A stretch of 64,000 bases of DNA from Rutpela maculata. Lineage: Eukaryota; Arthropoda; Insecta; Coleoptera; Cerambycidae. Shown in pieces: positions 34,793 to 47,520 of this stretch (its first letter is position 1; each line of letters opens with the position of its first letter). A program made the translations under genes and the position numbers. The DNA lies in contig OW386286.2 in NCBI GenBank assembly GCA_936432065.2, positions 118,558,902 to 118,622,901 on the forward strand, written 5' to 3'. The notes below the pieces were generated by a model, which was not told the origin of the DNA, did not search any database, and saw only the letters and a list, made by a program, of their open reading frames with translations.

Positions 34793-35720
34793 AATTTAAA
34801 CCGTTAATTTTTATTTTATGTACCAACTGGCTTGAGTCGGCCATGGGGGGATTCCACTTACTTGGGAATTCTCATATCCTGTGTAAACTGTGCTCCGCTC
34901 ATAACGAAAACAACTGCATTCTTAACTGAGACCGACTACAGTCACTATAAAAGTAGATCAAAAAAACATTGTAATAGGCTAGTTGACACCACCAACCGTT
35001 GATATACTTTTTATGAGCTGTCAAAACGCAACTATTGAAATGTAATGCAAATTAAAAGCGTCAACATAGTGGTCGTAAGGTAGTCAGTCCACTTACTTTA
35101 AATTTTTTTTCGGCATGTTGCACCTCTTGGATTTTAATGAAACTTGGCATGCTGTTAGGCAAGACATAGACTATTATTATATATTTTTTTTTCAAAATGG
35201 TAATTCAATTAGATCTGATAGGAATCGATTGACAAAATTTTTCTTTGCATTTTTTAAATACTTTTATTTAGGCTTGGCCCATAGGAAATGCTATAAAATA
35301 AACTGTAAAGTGTACCATAACACTGCCATTTAGTTTTATTTTCTTAGCTTTAAAATTAACTAAGATATATCGCTTTGAAAAAAAGTCGTCTCCTGACACT
35401 TTTTTTCAAATAGCTCCTCAATTAACTAAGATATAGAGCTAATATCTACTCGATCAACTATTATTAACGCCCTCTACAATATAACATAGGTTATGATATA
35501 GGTTCCTATCGGGGGCAGTTTCGCCATGGAAGTACGGCTAGACCCTTTGTTCCGGTCAACTATTAACTTTACTGTATTAGAACACATGCTTTACAAAATG
35601 GGATATAACTATAGATTTATAAAATTTCGCATTGAAATGGCTATACTAATTAAAAGTTAGTAAAATATATAATTTTCTTACTTATACAAGAATTTATACG
35701 CAATCACTACATGTACTTTG

Positions 35721-36000
35721 CAGTGGCATGCCCAGCTTTTTGGGGCGGAGGGGGCAGTCTGTTTAAAAGACGGTATAGTGCAAATAAAAGGATTTTTGGA
35801 AGTTTCTTTCCTGGTCTAATAATTGATGGGGGAGGGGGAGGGGGTCGCAAAACGGAAAAGCATTTTTTGGTGAGGGGAAAAACATGTTTGATTCGCAAAA
35901 TGAATTTTTTTTGGTGAGTGGAGGGCGAAAAAGCAGCGGCGCTACATCATAGGTACGGAGAAGCAAAATGCGCCCCCCCACCCTTGTTACGCTTCTAGTA
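35721..36000. mobile_element. Possible hAT-like MITE
   Basis: CAGTGGCATGCCCAGC at the left and CACCCTTGTTACGCTTCTAG at the right resemble the CAGNGGCGTANCCAGGGTGGGG termini of arthropod hAT-type elements. The body is G-rich and non-coding. The ends are only weakly complementary and no target duplication is clear. Confidence 0.4.
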
Positions 36001-38334
36001 CTTTGTTAGTTTTATCTATTATCTCCAAAAATTATCTACCGATTAGTAAGCATTTTTTAATAATATGTGTATTATTTGCTTTCACACTTACTCTTGCTGA
36101 GAACATTTTGGTATCTCTGGGTAGTTTGCTGTACATGATGGCCCATTTGCAATAACAGTTTATAGAGAACTTCTATGACGTAGTAATATTATTAAGTTAT
36201 TGTTTTGACCTGTATCTGTAGTCCTTTTAATACGTACAGACAAGGTAATGTTAAAATGTTTAGATTGATAAAATGGGATTTACAAGTTTCATGGCGACTT
36301 TTAATCCCGAAATAGTTCTGATAGCGCGTTTTTGTGCGTGGTAAAAGTTGTTGCTCAGTCGGTAGAGATACCCCAAATAATAATTATGCCATATGAAATA
36401 AGAGAACCAAATAATCTTTTTCAAATCTTTGCTCGCCGTAGCTCTCAGACAGAAACATTTAATCTATCTAATCTATTTAATTTTCTATTTAGTCTTGCAA
36501 AATGTCTCTTTTAATTGATCTGTTAGAGTGAAATCGAGCAAATTTATTTCATCAGAAAGACATTAAAGTTTGCAATTGTGAAATTCTCTCCTCGTCTTTG
36601 GTTAAAATGTATACAGTATGTTTTGTCGAAATTCATTTTAATTTTATTGGCTTCACACCAAATATACGTACCTATATTGTTTAAGCATTCATTATCATAA
36701 GGTAGAATATACAAGTATTCGTATGTAATATCACTAGTGGTTCAAATTTTATCGAAAATTTTTTCGAAAGCGTGTTGCCTGGTAATATAAAGAGTGCAAA
36801 TTGGCAGTTTATTATCTGATTAAATCCCGACCGCTTTAGCGGGAGGGATTTAATCTTTGATAATAAACTGCCAATTTGCACGAGTTATATTAACTAGGGG
36901 CGACTTAGCTTGAGAAAAAATTTTTAGATAAAATTTAAAGCACGAGTGGTATTTGTGGAGAATATTTCACGAATAAATAATTCATTAAGTATATCTTCAA
37001 TATTATGTTCAGTAATTAATTGCCTTCAGACGTTTCCTTGTTGCTTTTTAGAGATTACTCACTCAGCTTTATCTTCAATTTCATCATTTACGTCACATAA
37101 AAATGCATTTCCAAAGCGACTCATCTAATAAAAAACAAAGTAGGTTTAAATTATGACAATCAAGAAAAACAATATACGTTAAACCATAGGTACTGTAACT
37201 TATAAGACTAGTCATCACAACAAAGCACGCTTCGACCAATCACATTACCGGTGAAATCACACAAATTGCATATTACCAATCTATCCCTTTTACGTTCTAA
37301 GGCTGCCGGCTCAGATCGTCTGGTACCGCCATCTAGTAACGCTAGCTTAACTTAGTTACTACACTAAATAGTGAATTGAATTATTATATTAAAGTGTTTA
37401 TTAATATATATTTATGTATTTAATCCTTGTTTCTAATTTGAGAAGTTTGATAGTTAAGTTAAGGTTTATTTGTTTAAGTAGAGAGACTTTAAGTACAACG
37501 AATTATAATGTATATAGTGATACTGAAGAGTTTTGATTTTCCAAATAAGTGTTAGCTGCTTTGTAATGATTGATGAATTACCACCATATGTAAGTACCTA
37601 CATTTGTGTATTTATCATGAAATGACTGATTTGTGTGCTTCGTAGATATTCATATTTAATTTTAGTTGTGAAAATTATTTTGTAATTATGTTAGGTATTA
37701 AGCCATTGAAAGCTGTGTACCTCTAACTTGTCCCGAACCTATATAAGTTCCACACAGCATTGGCTTTTTAGGTTATTAATACAATACTACAATTTACGTT
37801 AACAATTAGTAATAAGCTAGAAAAGATATTTATAGATAACATTTAAAAGCACGATTTGTCCTATTTGCCGAAAACATGTCACGACACAAAACGTCAAAAA
37901 TTTTTCGCAATATTTGCCGCTGCAGCGACCTAAAAAATTAGAGCGATAAATTCTGCATGTTGGTCCTGTCAAAAGCAGATCTAGCTTGAATTACCACTAA
38001 TAATGACGTTTGATTGGTGCAATGTTGTGAAAAAACGGGCTCTCATTGGCTATAGCCTTAATGAGTGAAATAATCTATCTTATTCTACCTTATTTTACCT
38101 TCTAAAAAAGCGATTCTTCAGAGAAAAGCGACAGATCATTTGGGGCTGATTCCTGAGCAGAGACATTTCCACTACATCTATATGTCAATAATCAAATAAG
38201 TCTGCAGGTGGCATTTCAAATCAAAGAAAAAACAATACAGCCCAGCACAGTGCGTCTGTGTTATGATCACACAGTTACGTTCATAAAACTAGAGAAACAA
38301 TCCACATGTGCTGCGCGCAGAAAAATTACTCCTA
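36001..38334. other. AT-rich intergenic sequence with one strong hairpin
   Basis: Apart from the hairpin at 36794-36881 I recognise no gene or dated repeat. Short frames up to about 66 codons have no motif. This is part of the interval between the two GNBP genes. Confidence 0.4.
36794..36881. repeat. Three-tier palindromic hairpin
   Basis: The outer stem GTGCAAATTGGCAGTTTATT is 23 bp perfect. The inner stem GATTAAATCCC/GGGATTTAATC and the innermost CCGCTTTAGCGG pair in turn. Weak pairing continues outside (TATAAAGAG/CGAGTTATA). It is probably a tiny foldback MITE, although a structured RNA or a cruciform-forming site cannot be excluded. Confidence 0.75.
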
Positions 38335-38671
38335 CACTGTAAAAAGTAAATTCACAATGCATTTACATTAAATATTGATGCAAATTTGATGGTCATTTTT
38401 ACATAAAATCTGTAAATATAATAATTTTGGGAAACATAATGTAAAAACACTGGAATATGTATTTTTACATACGTATTACAGAAATAAATGTGATTATACT
38501 TGATTATACTTATAAAATTCACATAATTCCTTAATTGACAGCTAATTTTACATTAAATAATCATGCTATTTTACAGTACTTCTCCACTTCACTTGTAACT
38601 TCAACCTATATTGCTGGCAACAAGTAACCCATTTTAACTACCGGAATTCTGTAGTATTCCTTTTTACAGTG
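38335..38671. mobile_element. MITE with TA target duplication
   Basis: 337 bp bounded by CACTGTAAAAAGTA and its inverse (TCCTTTTTACAGTG), flanked on both sides by TA (38333-38334, 38672-38673). The interior is AT-rich and non-coding, with repeated TTTACAT/ATGTAAA words that let it fold on itself. The TA duplication suggests mobilisation by a Tc1/mariner-type enzyme. Confidence 0.75.
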
Positions 38672-39691
38672 TACTTATAGTCGAATAAAACTGTTTTTTT
38701 CAAAGATTAGTTTTTTCTGGAAATGCAATATATATGTTATCAGGAAGTTACAGTAAAGTTTTGTCAACTCTGGGAGGTGAGCGTTTCTTGGAGGTTAAGT
38801 TTTAATTTTGAAAAACGTGTTTTTGTCTAATTTTTCTGATCTCTTATTTGATCAGACCAAACAAAAAATCAAAATGTTTTAAAATAAATAATGAATAAAA
38901 CTGCATAGATCCAAATCCGATCTACTATTTCGCTTTTTTGTAGAACAATAGAAACTAAACAAACATCTAACTTTAGATAAGCCGAAATTCCTATAAAAAA
39001 TGATAAATCTTTTTTAATGAAACTTGGAGAAATTATAGGTTATGTAGAGGTAAGCTATTAAGTATGGGAAATTACAAACAAAAATCTTTATTATTTTTCC
39101 TAAAAGATGAGATTTTTTTGAGAATCATTGGATTTTCATAAAAATTGCCATTTGGTCAGATTAAGACTTTGTTTTTGTTAAATTGGAGCTTTTTAAAGGC
39201 GTTTTGCAATAGTGATAAAAATCAGTTTTTTGTATTATTTTAAATTTACATTCCCACTTAACATAATCTGCACATCCACGTCCCTACCAGTGGTATTTTG
39301 GTGGATTTTTTGTTTCGAAAAGTGCCACGTATTATGGACGTCACAAGTATTACATCTATTCACGTTATTTATGTCGACCTGAAAGTCATTTGGAAATTTT
39401 GTGTTATTTTGTATCGCCTATTATTTACGTAATTGAATGACACGTGTTATGTGTAAAAAATTATGACAAAATTTTCAATAGCTACTCAGGAGTGCTTTTT
39501 CTCCACACATAAATAATTTTACCGATATTTGGTAGGTATTTTAAGTATTAAGTATTTTATATTTCACATATTTAAGTGAATCCTATAACTTTTATTATTA
39601 ATAGAAAAATTTCCTACTTACTATATACTTATATACATTTAAGTACCTCTAATGTAATGATTAACTTTTATCAATACTTTCAAGACCGATA
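38672..39691. other. AT-rich sequence, nothing recognised
   Basis: No frame, tandem repeat or element end was identified. It precedes the left terminus of the large foldback element. Confidence 0.4.
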
Positions 39692-40420
39692 ACACAGCCC
39701 CACAAAAAAAAATAAAAGTTCAAAGCAGCAAACCAGACCTATGTATCCCTATGTATTTTCGGTCGCTGAATCCGAATCCGGGTCATTAGCTAGAGCCCTG
39801 AAAGGGATAAAAAGAAGATTAAGCTACCAGAATAGTTGTTACTTCTTAATCAATCGAATTATACAAATTAAGGTTAAACAGCAGCGTACATACAATAGAT
39901 ATGAAACACACCCCCAGGGAGGGGCCATATATAAAAAAAACCGATCCAAAACAGCAATGACTGCTGAAAAAGCTCGAAATGTCCAAGTTTTGTTAAAGTG
40001 ATAAGAAACTGCATCAGGTCCGACGTAATCTTCATAGACTGCCCCTATAGGGTTGAGAACAACCACCTTTAAGTTCAAAGGAAATGAGAAAAACAAGAAA
40101 AAACGTAAAATCCAACAGGATTTCTATTTTCATGGATGCTATCATTGGCTGAAATTGCGTAGTACTCTAAAATAGAACCAGAAACTTACATACCTTACAT
40201 ACCACCTCAGAGGGTGTGAAAACTACCCCTCATGTAAGATTTAACTATAAAAAGTTACAGCGACTTCTATAAAAATTCGAAACACCTGCGTTGTGTGGAA
40301 GAGAGAAGAAACTAGACTATGTTCGACGATGTGCTTGAAAACCGTCCCCCACGGGGTTGCGAGTTACTACCCCTGTATCTGTAGGATGCTGGAAAAACAG
40401 AGAGAAACTAACCGGATTTA

Positions 40421-41200
40421 CATTTTTATAATAATAATAATAATGTTTATTTACTTAGGTTTACATGATACAGAAAAAATATACAAAAAAAAAATTATTA
40501 TATAGGCAAATAAAACATATAATCACAGAAGTAGATAGTAATCTACTTGTATGTGATGGGGGGAGGGGGGCGGGGGTGGCAAAATCAATGCAATTAGTAT
40601 TGGGTATGTTTAATAATCGTAATAATTTATTATATTATCGCCATTAGTAATTATGAATATTTAATTTAATTTTGTCCAGTTAGGTAAGTTTGTCTGTTTA
40701 GGTATATGTCTTATATCGATTTGTTTTTTATATAAGTATTTTTTAGTTTATAATATCATGTATTATACTCCTAGGCATTTCTAGAATCCATTTTTTGGTT
40801 TTCTGTTTGAATTTTCCGAAACTATCTATATCTTTAAATTCATTCGGTATAATCTGATATAATCTAGCTGCGAGGTAACTGAAGTTCCTTTGACCAATGG
40901 CCTTGTGGCTTCTCGGCACCTGGCAACCGCTCTGCTTCCATCTCGTTTCATGAACATGCGATATTTTCTGTATTTTAATTTTACTTTTAAATATGTTTTT
41001 GAGAATAGTGAAACAGAACAATTGTCTAATGTCGAAAACTCCACGGTCTTTAAATATTGTATTACTAGGGTAAGTAAGGTTTTTACCATATATTATTTTC
41101 AGTATCCATTTTTGCAGAACATTTAGATAATTCTGGTTATGGATGCTATGATTGGCAAAAATCGCGTTGCACACTTAGAGTTTGAAACTCATGTCCTATA
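40421..41200 (-). pseudogene. 5'-truncated LINE (RT C-terminus and 3' tail)
   Basis: An open frame on the minus strand (143 residues, 40743-41174) encodes LQKWILKIIYGKNLTYP, the HETR motif, QRNFSYLAARLYQIIPNEFK and FKQKTKKWILEM. These are hallmarks of the C-terminal region of jockey/RTE-type LINE reverse transcriptases. The 3' end is an (ATT)n tail at about 40421-40441. The catalytic RT core is not present, so this is a truncated retrotransposition product. It sits exactly at the centre of the surrounding foldback element. Confidence 0.75.
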
Positions 41201-41831
41201 AATGTTATTAAGTAACACCCCCAGAAAAGATATAAACTACCGTAATTCAAGATGTAACGAAAAAGCTATACTGTTGCTTATTCGTTTCATTTCCATAGTT
41301 TTTCTTTTATAGGGGTGGCGTGTCTCAACCCCGTGGGGGTGGTTTTCAAGCACAGCGTCGAATATAGTCTAGTTTCTTCTCTCTTCCACACAACGCAGGT
41401 GTTTCGAATTTTTATAGAAGTCACATAACTTTTTATAGTCAAACCTAATATAGAGGGTAGTTTTCACACCCTCTGAGGGTTGACACTGTAGAATGTTGAT
41501 GGTATGTAAGTTTCTAATTCTATTTTAGAGTACTACGCAATTTCAGCCAATCATAGCATCCACGAAAATAGAAATCCTGTTGCATTTTACTTTTTTCTTG
41601 TTTTTCTCGTGTCCTTTAAACTTGGTTGTTCTCAACTATATAGGGGCAGTTTATGATGATTACGTCGGACATGATGCAGTTTTTTATCACTTTAACAAAA
41701 CTTAGACATTTTGATCTTTTTCAGCAGTCATTGCTGTTTTGGATCGACTTTTTTATATATGGGGGCTAGTTTTCGCCCCTCCCTGGGGATGTGTTTTATA
41801 TCTATTGTATGTACGCTGCTGTTTAATCTTG

Positions 41832-44800
41832 AGGCCACGCGCCGCCATTTCATGGAGTTGCAGTTTTTTGTTGGAGTCACGAGGTTGCCAGAAATTTACG
41901 TTATTAGAATACTAGAACTGGGGCGAAGATCTGCTTCTGTGAAAAAATGGGCAGTGGAACCTGATCTAATGTTTATTGCTGAGGAACCTTCGACTAGTTC
42001 ACCTACACCTGATAGGAATGAGGCGTTTTTTAAACAATCGTCCAGAACTTCTACTCTTACTTGCTGGAATTGCCCTGCGAAAGGTCATAATTCACGTCAG
42101 TGTCGTCAACCTAGAAGAAGATATTGTTTTAAATATGGAACGCCCAATGTTACGAAGTATAATTGTCCAATTGTCGGTTAGTGGAGAACTCGTGTGCGAC
42201 CACTATTTCGAGTGTTTCAGACGAAAATAAATTTTCTCGACAACAAATTATTTTAGATTATATTTTAAGTTATGTAGAGAATGATCAAAGACCTTATTTG
42301 GAAGTGTCGATTTTTGGAAAGAAAATGTTAGGATTGTTGGACAGTGGAGCAACCAGAACCGTGGTCGGAAAAAAAGGTTGGAAGATATTACAAGACTTAA
42401 ATTTAAAACTTAATATGGAAGATTCTCCTAATTGTACGTTAGCAAATGGAAGTAAATGTCAAAGTAATGGATCGATTTTAGTACCGATGGAACTCATGGA
42501 TACAGTGAAGCTTATTAATGTATTAGTATTACCAGATTTAGATCATGTTCTTATACTTGGAACTGACTTTTGGAGGAAAATGAAAATAATACCGGGTTTA
42601 AAAAGGGATGTATGGAAATTTTCGGATGCGGAAGAAATATTTGAATTAAACCCCATAGAGGCTGATCTGAACACGGATCAGAGACACACTTTTGATGAAT
42701 TTATAGAACAGAAGTTTAGTTTAATGGGAAATTCGGTTGGATGTACTCACTTAGTGGAGCACGAAATTATTGTGGATTCCCCACCGATTAAGCAGAGATA
42801 TTATCCTGTTTCGCCTGTTGTCCAACGACAAATTAATGAAGAGTTAGAAAAATTATTGGAGTTGGATATTGTCGAACCATCCACTAGTTCTTGGTCTTCA
42901 CCTATCATTTTAGTATCGAAAAAAGAAGGAGGATACAGATTTTGTGTGGATTTCCGGAAATTGAACCAAGTGACAAAAAAAGACGCATATCCTTTGCCCT
43001 ATGTATCAACAATTTTAGATCGGTTAAAAGGAGCTCGTTATCTTAGCAGTCTTGATATTAAGTCAGCCTATTATCAGATACCTTTAAAACCTAACAGCCG
43101 GGAATACACAGCATTTACAGTACCAGGTAAAGGATTATATCATTTTAAAAGATTATGTTTTGGATTAACCAATGCACCAGCTTGTTGGCAACGGTTGATT
43201 GATAAAGTTTTGGGCGCGGATTTAGAAGAGAATGTTTTTGTCTATTTGGATGACATAATTATCATCTCTTCCTCTTTTGAAAAACATATGGAAATGTTAG
43301 AAAAGGTGTTTTCAAGATTGATAGCGGCTGGATTAACTTTAAATCGAGATAAATGCAAATTTTTTAGGTCCGAATTAAAATATTTAGGTTATGTGTTAGA
43401 CAATAAGGAAGGATTGCGAGTTGATCCGGACAAAGTTCAAGCGATTTTGAATATACCTACCCCAACTTGTGTGCGAGATGTTAGAAGTTTTCTTGGTATG
43501 GCATCATGGTACAGGAGGTTTGTTGAAAACTTCTCCTCTATTATTGCCCCTTTGACAAATTTGTTAAAGAGGAGACAAACATTTGTATGGATTTCTGTTT
43601 GTGAAGAATCTTTTCGACAGTTGAAAGAGTGTTTAGTCTCAGCACCTATATTAACTACTCCAGATTTTACAAAGCCTTTCTGTGTTAAAACGGACGCTAG
43701 CGGATATGGAATAGGAGCCGTTTTGACCCAGTTGATTGATGGTCAAGAGCGGGTGATTTGTTACTTAAGTGGGCCTTTACTAGACAAGAGAGGGCCTATA
43801 GTACGACTGAAAGGGAATTATTAGCTGTGCTTCACGCATTGAAAAAGCTGAGACCATATTTAGAAGGAGCTACATTCACTGTGGAAACAGATCACCATAG
43901 CTTGGTTTGGTTGGATAATATTAAAAACCCCCATGGTAGATTATGTAGATGGGCCGTCAAATTACAGCAGTATGATTTCAAGGTGATACATCGAAAAGGT
44001 AAGGATCACGTAGTACCTGCTGTGCTTTCAAGAGCTGTTCCAGTTATAGATTATATCACCGACGATAATGTGGCATTTAAATTATTAATCCTAGTTTTAT
44101 TTATTTTTAATGAAAATATGTTTCATTAATGGGTTTTGCGCTTATTAGTATTTATTTTGAGAATTGTTTTAATCATTCTATGGTTGGGACTAATTTTCGG
44201 TGTACTATAGGATTACGGATTTCCTAATTGAATGTCAATCTGTGATTGGTTGGTTGGAGACCGGTAGTTCGAAAAAAAACGCTGAGGTTCCATGTTGGGC
44301 ATTCGTTAACGAGTCGTTTAGCCATTTAGGCGAGATTTTTACTATAGCTTGAAAAAGCAACCCGATATTAATTTTGGGGATTATACTTTAAAAAATCTTA
44401 AGTTTAGAAGTGCCTAATGGGTCTGTGAGCTGTTTGAAGCCGAAGGTTGTAATATTGGAACTTCTAAATAGGCAAGAAAACGAACTTAATGAATCCTGTT
44501 TTTTTGTGCCCATGCCGATTTTGTTGGGTAAGAATTCTTTTGTGCATTCTTGGAAAACTGAATCCTAAATCACTGTATTTTTTTATGTAGGCAAGTTGTA
44601 AAGTTGTAAAGTTATAAAGTCTTCAAGATGTAGAGGAGTTGTGAATGTCCTAAAACTTTTATTTGGCTGTTGTAAATAGTTTGATGGGAGGCCCCGTGCC
44701 GCCATTTCATGGAGTTGCAGTTTTTTGTTGGAGTCACGAGGTTGCCAGAAATTTACGTTATTGGAATACTAGAACTGGGGCGAAGATGAGGAGACTGTTG

Positions 44801-45668
44801 GTATGATAGCATAATATTTCATCTGTAAAGCCTAGAGCTTCTACAAGACGTTGGAGAATGGATAAGTACTACACTCTGCTTACGCTACAGTGTTAGCTGC
44901 ATTAAAGATTAATGTTTTTTTTAATTCTTTTATGATGTTTTTAAACTCACATTTTATATACCTACATAAATAATTTTTCTTGTTATTTAATTAGAGCCAT
45001 TTTGTTATAAATAAGGCGTGTGAATAACTGCGCAGTTATATGCTTATTTACAGGTATCTGTTGTGAATATTTTTGCATATAAGGTAATTTATCTCATATT
45101 ATGTTTGATTCAACACGATTGCTTAATTCAACCCAATTCATTCATTTTACTTTTAACTTGAACTGGTAGAGAGTTTTGACAGTAAATCGATGGATTGACT
45201 TTCTTTTAAACAATAAACGATTTGTAATTATATTCCTGTCAATCAACTGTTTGTGAAAGACAAATAAACAATTTGTTTTGCCTTAAATTTCTAACGGCAA
45301 TCTATTTATTTATTTTGGCAATTAAAATGACCCATACTGTAATGTTGTACAGGTACTTACTGAAATATATATGTATATTTTAAATTGATTCCTTTTTTTT
45401 GTTTTGACTTAAAATATTTGAACAAACACGATGTTTGGTAGTTTTTGGAATCAGTGTGTCTATCGTAACTTAAGGGGGTTGGAACTTTAAACTAAATTAC
45501 CTGGCGCTCGACTTAATTATTGGCAAAATTTCAAAATCGTTAAAAATAAACGGACCTCACCTCTGAGGTTTCCTTACTAGAGCTAGCCGACCTTAAGATT
45601 TAAGAGCATTTCACTATTTTTAGTTAACTTCTCAATTCTTGTTTCATAAATTCAATTTAACCCGTAAC
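41832..45668 (+). pseudogene. Ty3/Gypsy element, internally deleted
   Basis: A gag zinc knuckle (CWNCPAKGHNSRQC, about 42062) is followed by a second knuckle with a lost Cys and His. After a frameshift near 42170 come the protease (LGLLDSGATRT), RT (FCVDFRKLNQV, SLDIKSAYYQIPL, VYLDDIIII) and RNase H (KTDASGYGIGAVL). A second frameshift lies near 43770-43790 and the frame then continues to HRKGKDHVV and stops at 44129. No integrase is found. A 100-bp direct repeat (41832-41935 and 44688-44788, GCCGCCATTTCATGGAG) marks LTR remnants. The 3' LTR seems to reach ...CCCGTAACA at about 45668, while the 5' LTR is cut down to 105 bp. The interruption of the foldback arm fixes both outer borders. Confidence 0.88.
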
Positions 45669-45872
45669 AATTCGATTGATTAAGTTGTAACAACTATTCT
45701 CGAGCTTAATATTCTTCTTACACCATTTCAGGGATGTTTTCTTGGCTCTAGCTAATGATTTTGGGGGTGTACGATTTTTTTTGACCCCGGATTCGGATTC
45801 AGCGACCGAAAATACATAGGAATACATGGGTCTGGTTCGCTGCTTTGAACCTTTTTTTTTGTGGGGCTGTGT

Positions 45873-46224
45873 AATCCTTAATGCCCGAATAATTTTCAGG
45901 GTTGCGGGTTCAACATTTTTGGTAATTTTTCAATGAAAAATATTGGATTTTGCATTAGTTATTCAGTAAAAGAATGCCTAATATGACTTCTCGAAAAATC
46001 GACCTTTTTTTCTTAATAATAATGCACGGCAATGACTGAAGTAAGTTTTGTTTTACTCAAAAAAGACACGATAAAGGTCTTTGATACCGGTCCAAATTTG
46101 GTTGAAATTGGATGACCAATAACTGAGATATGAAGCTGTATATATCGGGTGTCGATGTAAAGTGAACACAACGAAATATCTCGAGAATGGCGCATTTAAA
46201 AAAAATGCTTTGAAAAAAATTTGT
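45873..46224. other. No feature recognised
   Basis: AT-rich sequence to the right of the large foldback element. No element ends or coding motifs were identified. Confidence 0.4.
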
Positions 46225-46625
46225 TTGTTTTTAAGAAGGTATTATGATTTGGTGGACATTTTCAAGGACACTACAAGGACAATTTTGTTTTTCAAACGAA
46301 AACCTATATCTTCGCTACTGCATCTTATTTTACGAAAGATAGCAAGCAACTTTTGTCTGAAACATTATTAAGAAATGCTGAACAAAATATATTTTTAGAC
46401 TTTCAAAAATTTTTTTGGCTACTTTTGATGTTATTTTTTTTAAGCAAGCTTATTCTACGTAAAAAACAAACATTTTCTGCCAGTAACATATTTTTATACG
46501 CAATGACTCCCACTTTAATAATCCAGTAGGTTATTTTCTATTTTCTGTAATAAAAAAAAGTAGGTTTTCGTTTTTAAAAGACAAGTTGTCCTTGAAATCC
46601 ACCGAATCAAAAACAAATAATATGC
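46225..46625. repeat. Inverted repeat, about 0.4 kb
   Basis: GATTTGGTGGACATTTTC...GGACAATTTTG near 46245-46305 returns inverted as GTCCTTGAAATCCACCGAATC near 46588-46610, together with CGAAAACCTA/TAGGTTTTCG. The arms are short and imperfect. It lies upstream of the GNBP first exon; no function can be assigned. Confidence 0.5.
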
Positions 46626-46992
46626 TCCTATTTTAATAATCAGTATAAAATTAGGAAAATACAATTATACTCATAGTGCCTTAATGAATGTAATTATATT
46701 TTTCTAATTTAACACTGGGTATTAAAATCACTATTTTACTGTAGTTGTATAGAAAGAAAACGTGTTGGTTGTAATATAAATAAAAGCATATAATTTACAT
46801 ACCTATCTAAAAAGATTAAAAGATGGGAAAAGAACTGGTTACTGGTCGAGAATTTTGAAACAATTATCATTATTTATAAATGATACTACCTACGCCACTG
46901 TTGCTGTAAGCAAGGTCAGGCAAGTTGACTCTGATATTCCGATATGTCCAATAATTGGTTAACTATTAGAATGGTGTAGGCATAAGATTAAC
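46626..46992 (+). promoter_or_regulatory. Probable promoter and 5' leader region of the second GNBP gene
   Basis: About 370 bp upstream of the ATG with no coding motif. It is AT-rich; I find no convincing TATA box, initiator or NF-kB-type site that I would stake a position on. Called only from its place directly before the first exon. Confidence 0.3.
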
Positions 46993-47116
46993 ATGTACTC
47001 TTTAACGGGGGTGTTTTTATTAATATGTGTACAGAGTGTTTGTAATGGGGAATACACCATACCTACCGTGACACTGGAGGCTTTTCGACCATCAGGATTT
47101 CGAGCGTCCATTGTTG
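46993..47116 (+). CDS. GNBP: Beta-1,3-glucan recognition protein, first exon
   Basis: ATG at 46993 opens 41 codons plus one base, ending at a donor (GTTG|GTACGT, intron from 47117). Residues 1-19 (MYSLTGVFLLICVQSVCNG) form a classic secretory signal peptide. Next comes EYTIPTVTLEAF followed by RPSGFRASIV, which matches the N-terminal glucan-binding (CBM39-type) domain start of beta-GRPs: Y-x-(V/I)P-x-x-x-LEA-x-x-P-x-GFR-x-SI. The protein would be secreted to the haemolymph and sense fungal or bacterial glucans. No second exon was found to the right, so the gene extends beyond the window or its next exon is hidden among repeats. It lies about 16.7 kb downstream of, and on the same strand as, the terminal exon of another GNBP, consistent with a tandem pair. 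Confidence 0.85.
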
Positions 47117-47520
47117 GTACGTATATTCTTATATTATTATATTTATTTAAAAATATTGAAACAAATTATTTTATAATCATTATTTTTTTATAAAGTGTTC
47201 ATCGGTTTGATTGAATTTTTAAAGTTCTATTTATTTCAATCAATAATACAATTACTATTGTTAGCTGTGATGTAAAAATTCTTCGATAATTGAAGATATT
47301 AACAAAACGATAAAAACGAGTTCCTTCGGTACTTATAAATTGATTTAATTAATTTAATCATAGACATAGGTTCAAGCTAAATGAAATGTTTAAAATTATG
47401 TTCGCTAAATTCCATATATTATAATTTTAAGACAATGGCAAAGTGCTATGTTTCTAATAAGAAAGAAACGCATTTGTAATAACAAATGCATTTTATTTTA
47501 AATAAAAAAAGTCCTAATTT
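47117..47520. other. Intron sequence, nothing recognised
   Basis: AT-rich start of the first intron of the second GNBP gene up to the next short-element copy. No second exon was found. Confidence 0.5.

Larger units (their letters stand above)
31926..35556. mobile_element. Foldback element with 1-kb arms
   Basis: AACAAAGGGTCTAGCCG at the left pairs with its inverse ending at 35556. The arms run about 31926-32930 and 34113-35556 and share AAACTGCCCCC, AAACTAAATGGCAGTG, TGGCCGACTCAAGCC and CTGCCGTTCTGAA. The right arm is longer only because a hAT-like MITE sits in it, and the loop holds a HINE-like copy. No enzyme is encoded. Confidence 0.8.
39692..45872. mobile_element. Large foldback element, nested
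   Basis: Termini are ACACAGCCCCACAAAAAA at 39692 and its inverse GTGGGGCTGTGT ending at 45872. The left arm (39692-40420) is matched by 41310-41829 and, after a Gypsy insertion, by 45665-45872. Joining marks are GTACGCTGCTGTTTAAT at 41813-41829 and AATTCGATTGATTAAG at 45669. Shared segments include GATTCGGATTCAGCGACC, GCTCTAGCTAATG, CTGCTGAAAAAG and GCAGGTGTTTCGAAT. The loop contains a LINE 3' end. No transposase is present. Confidence 0.8.
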
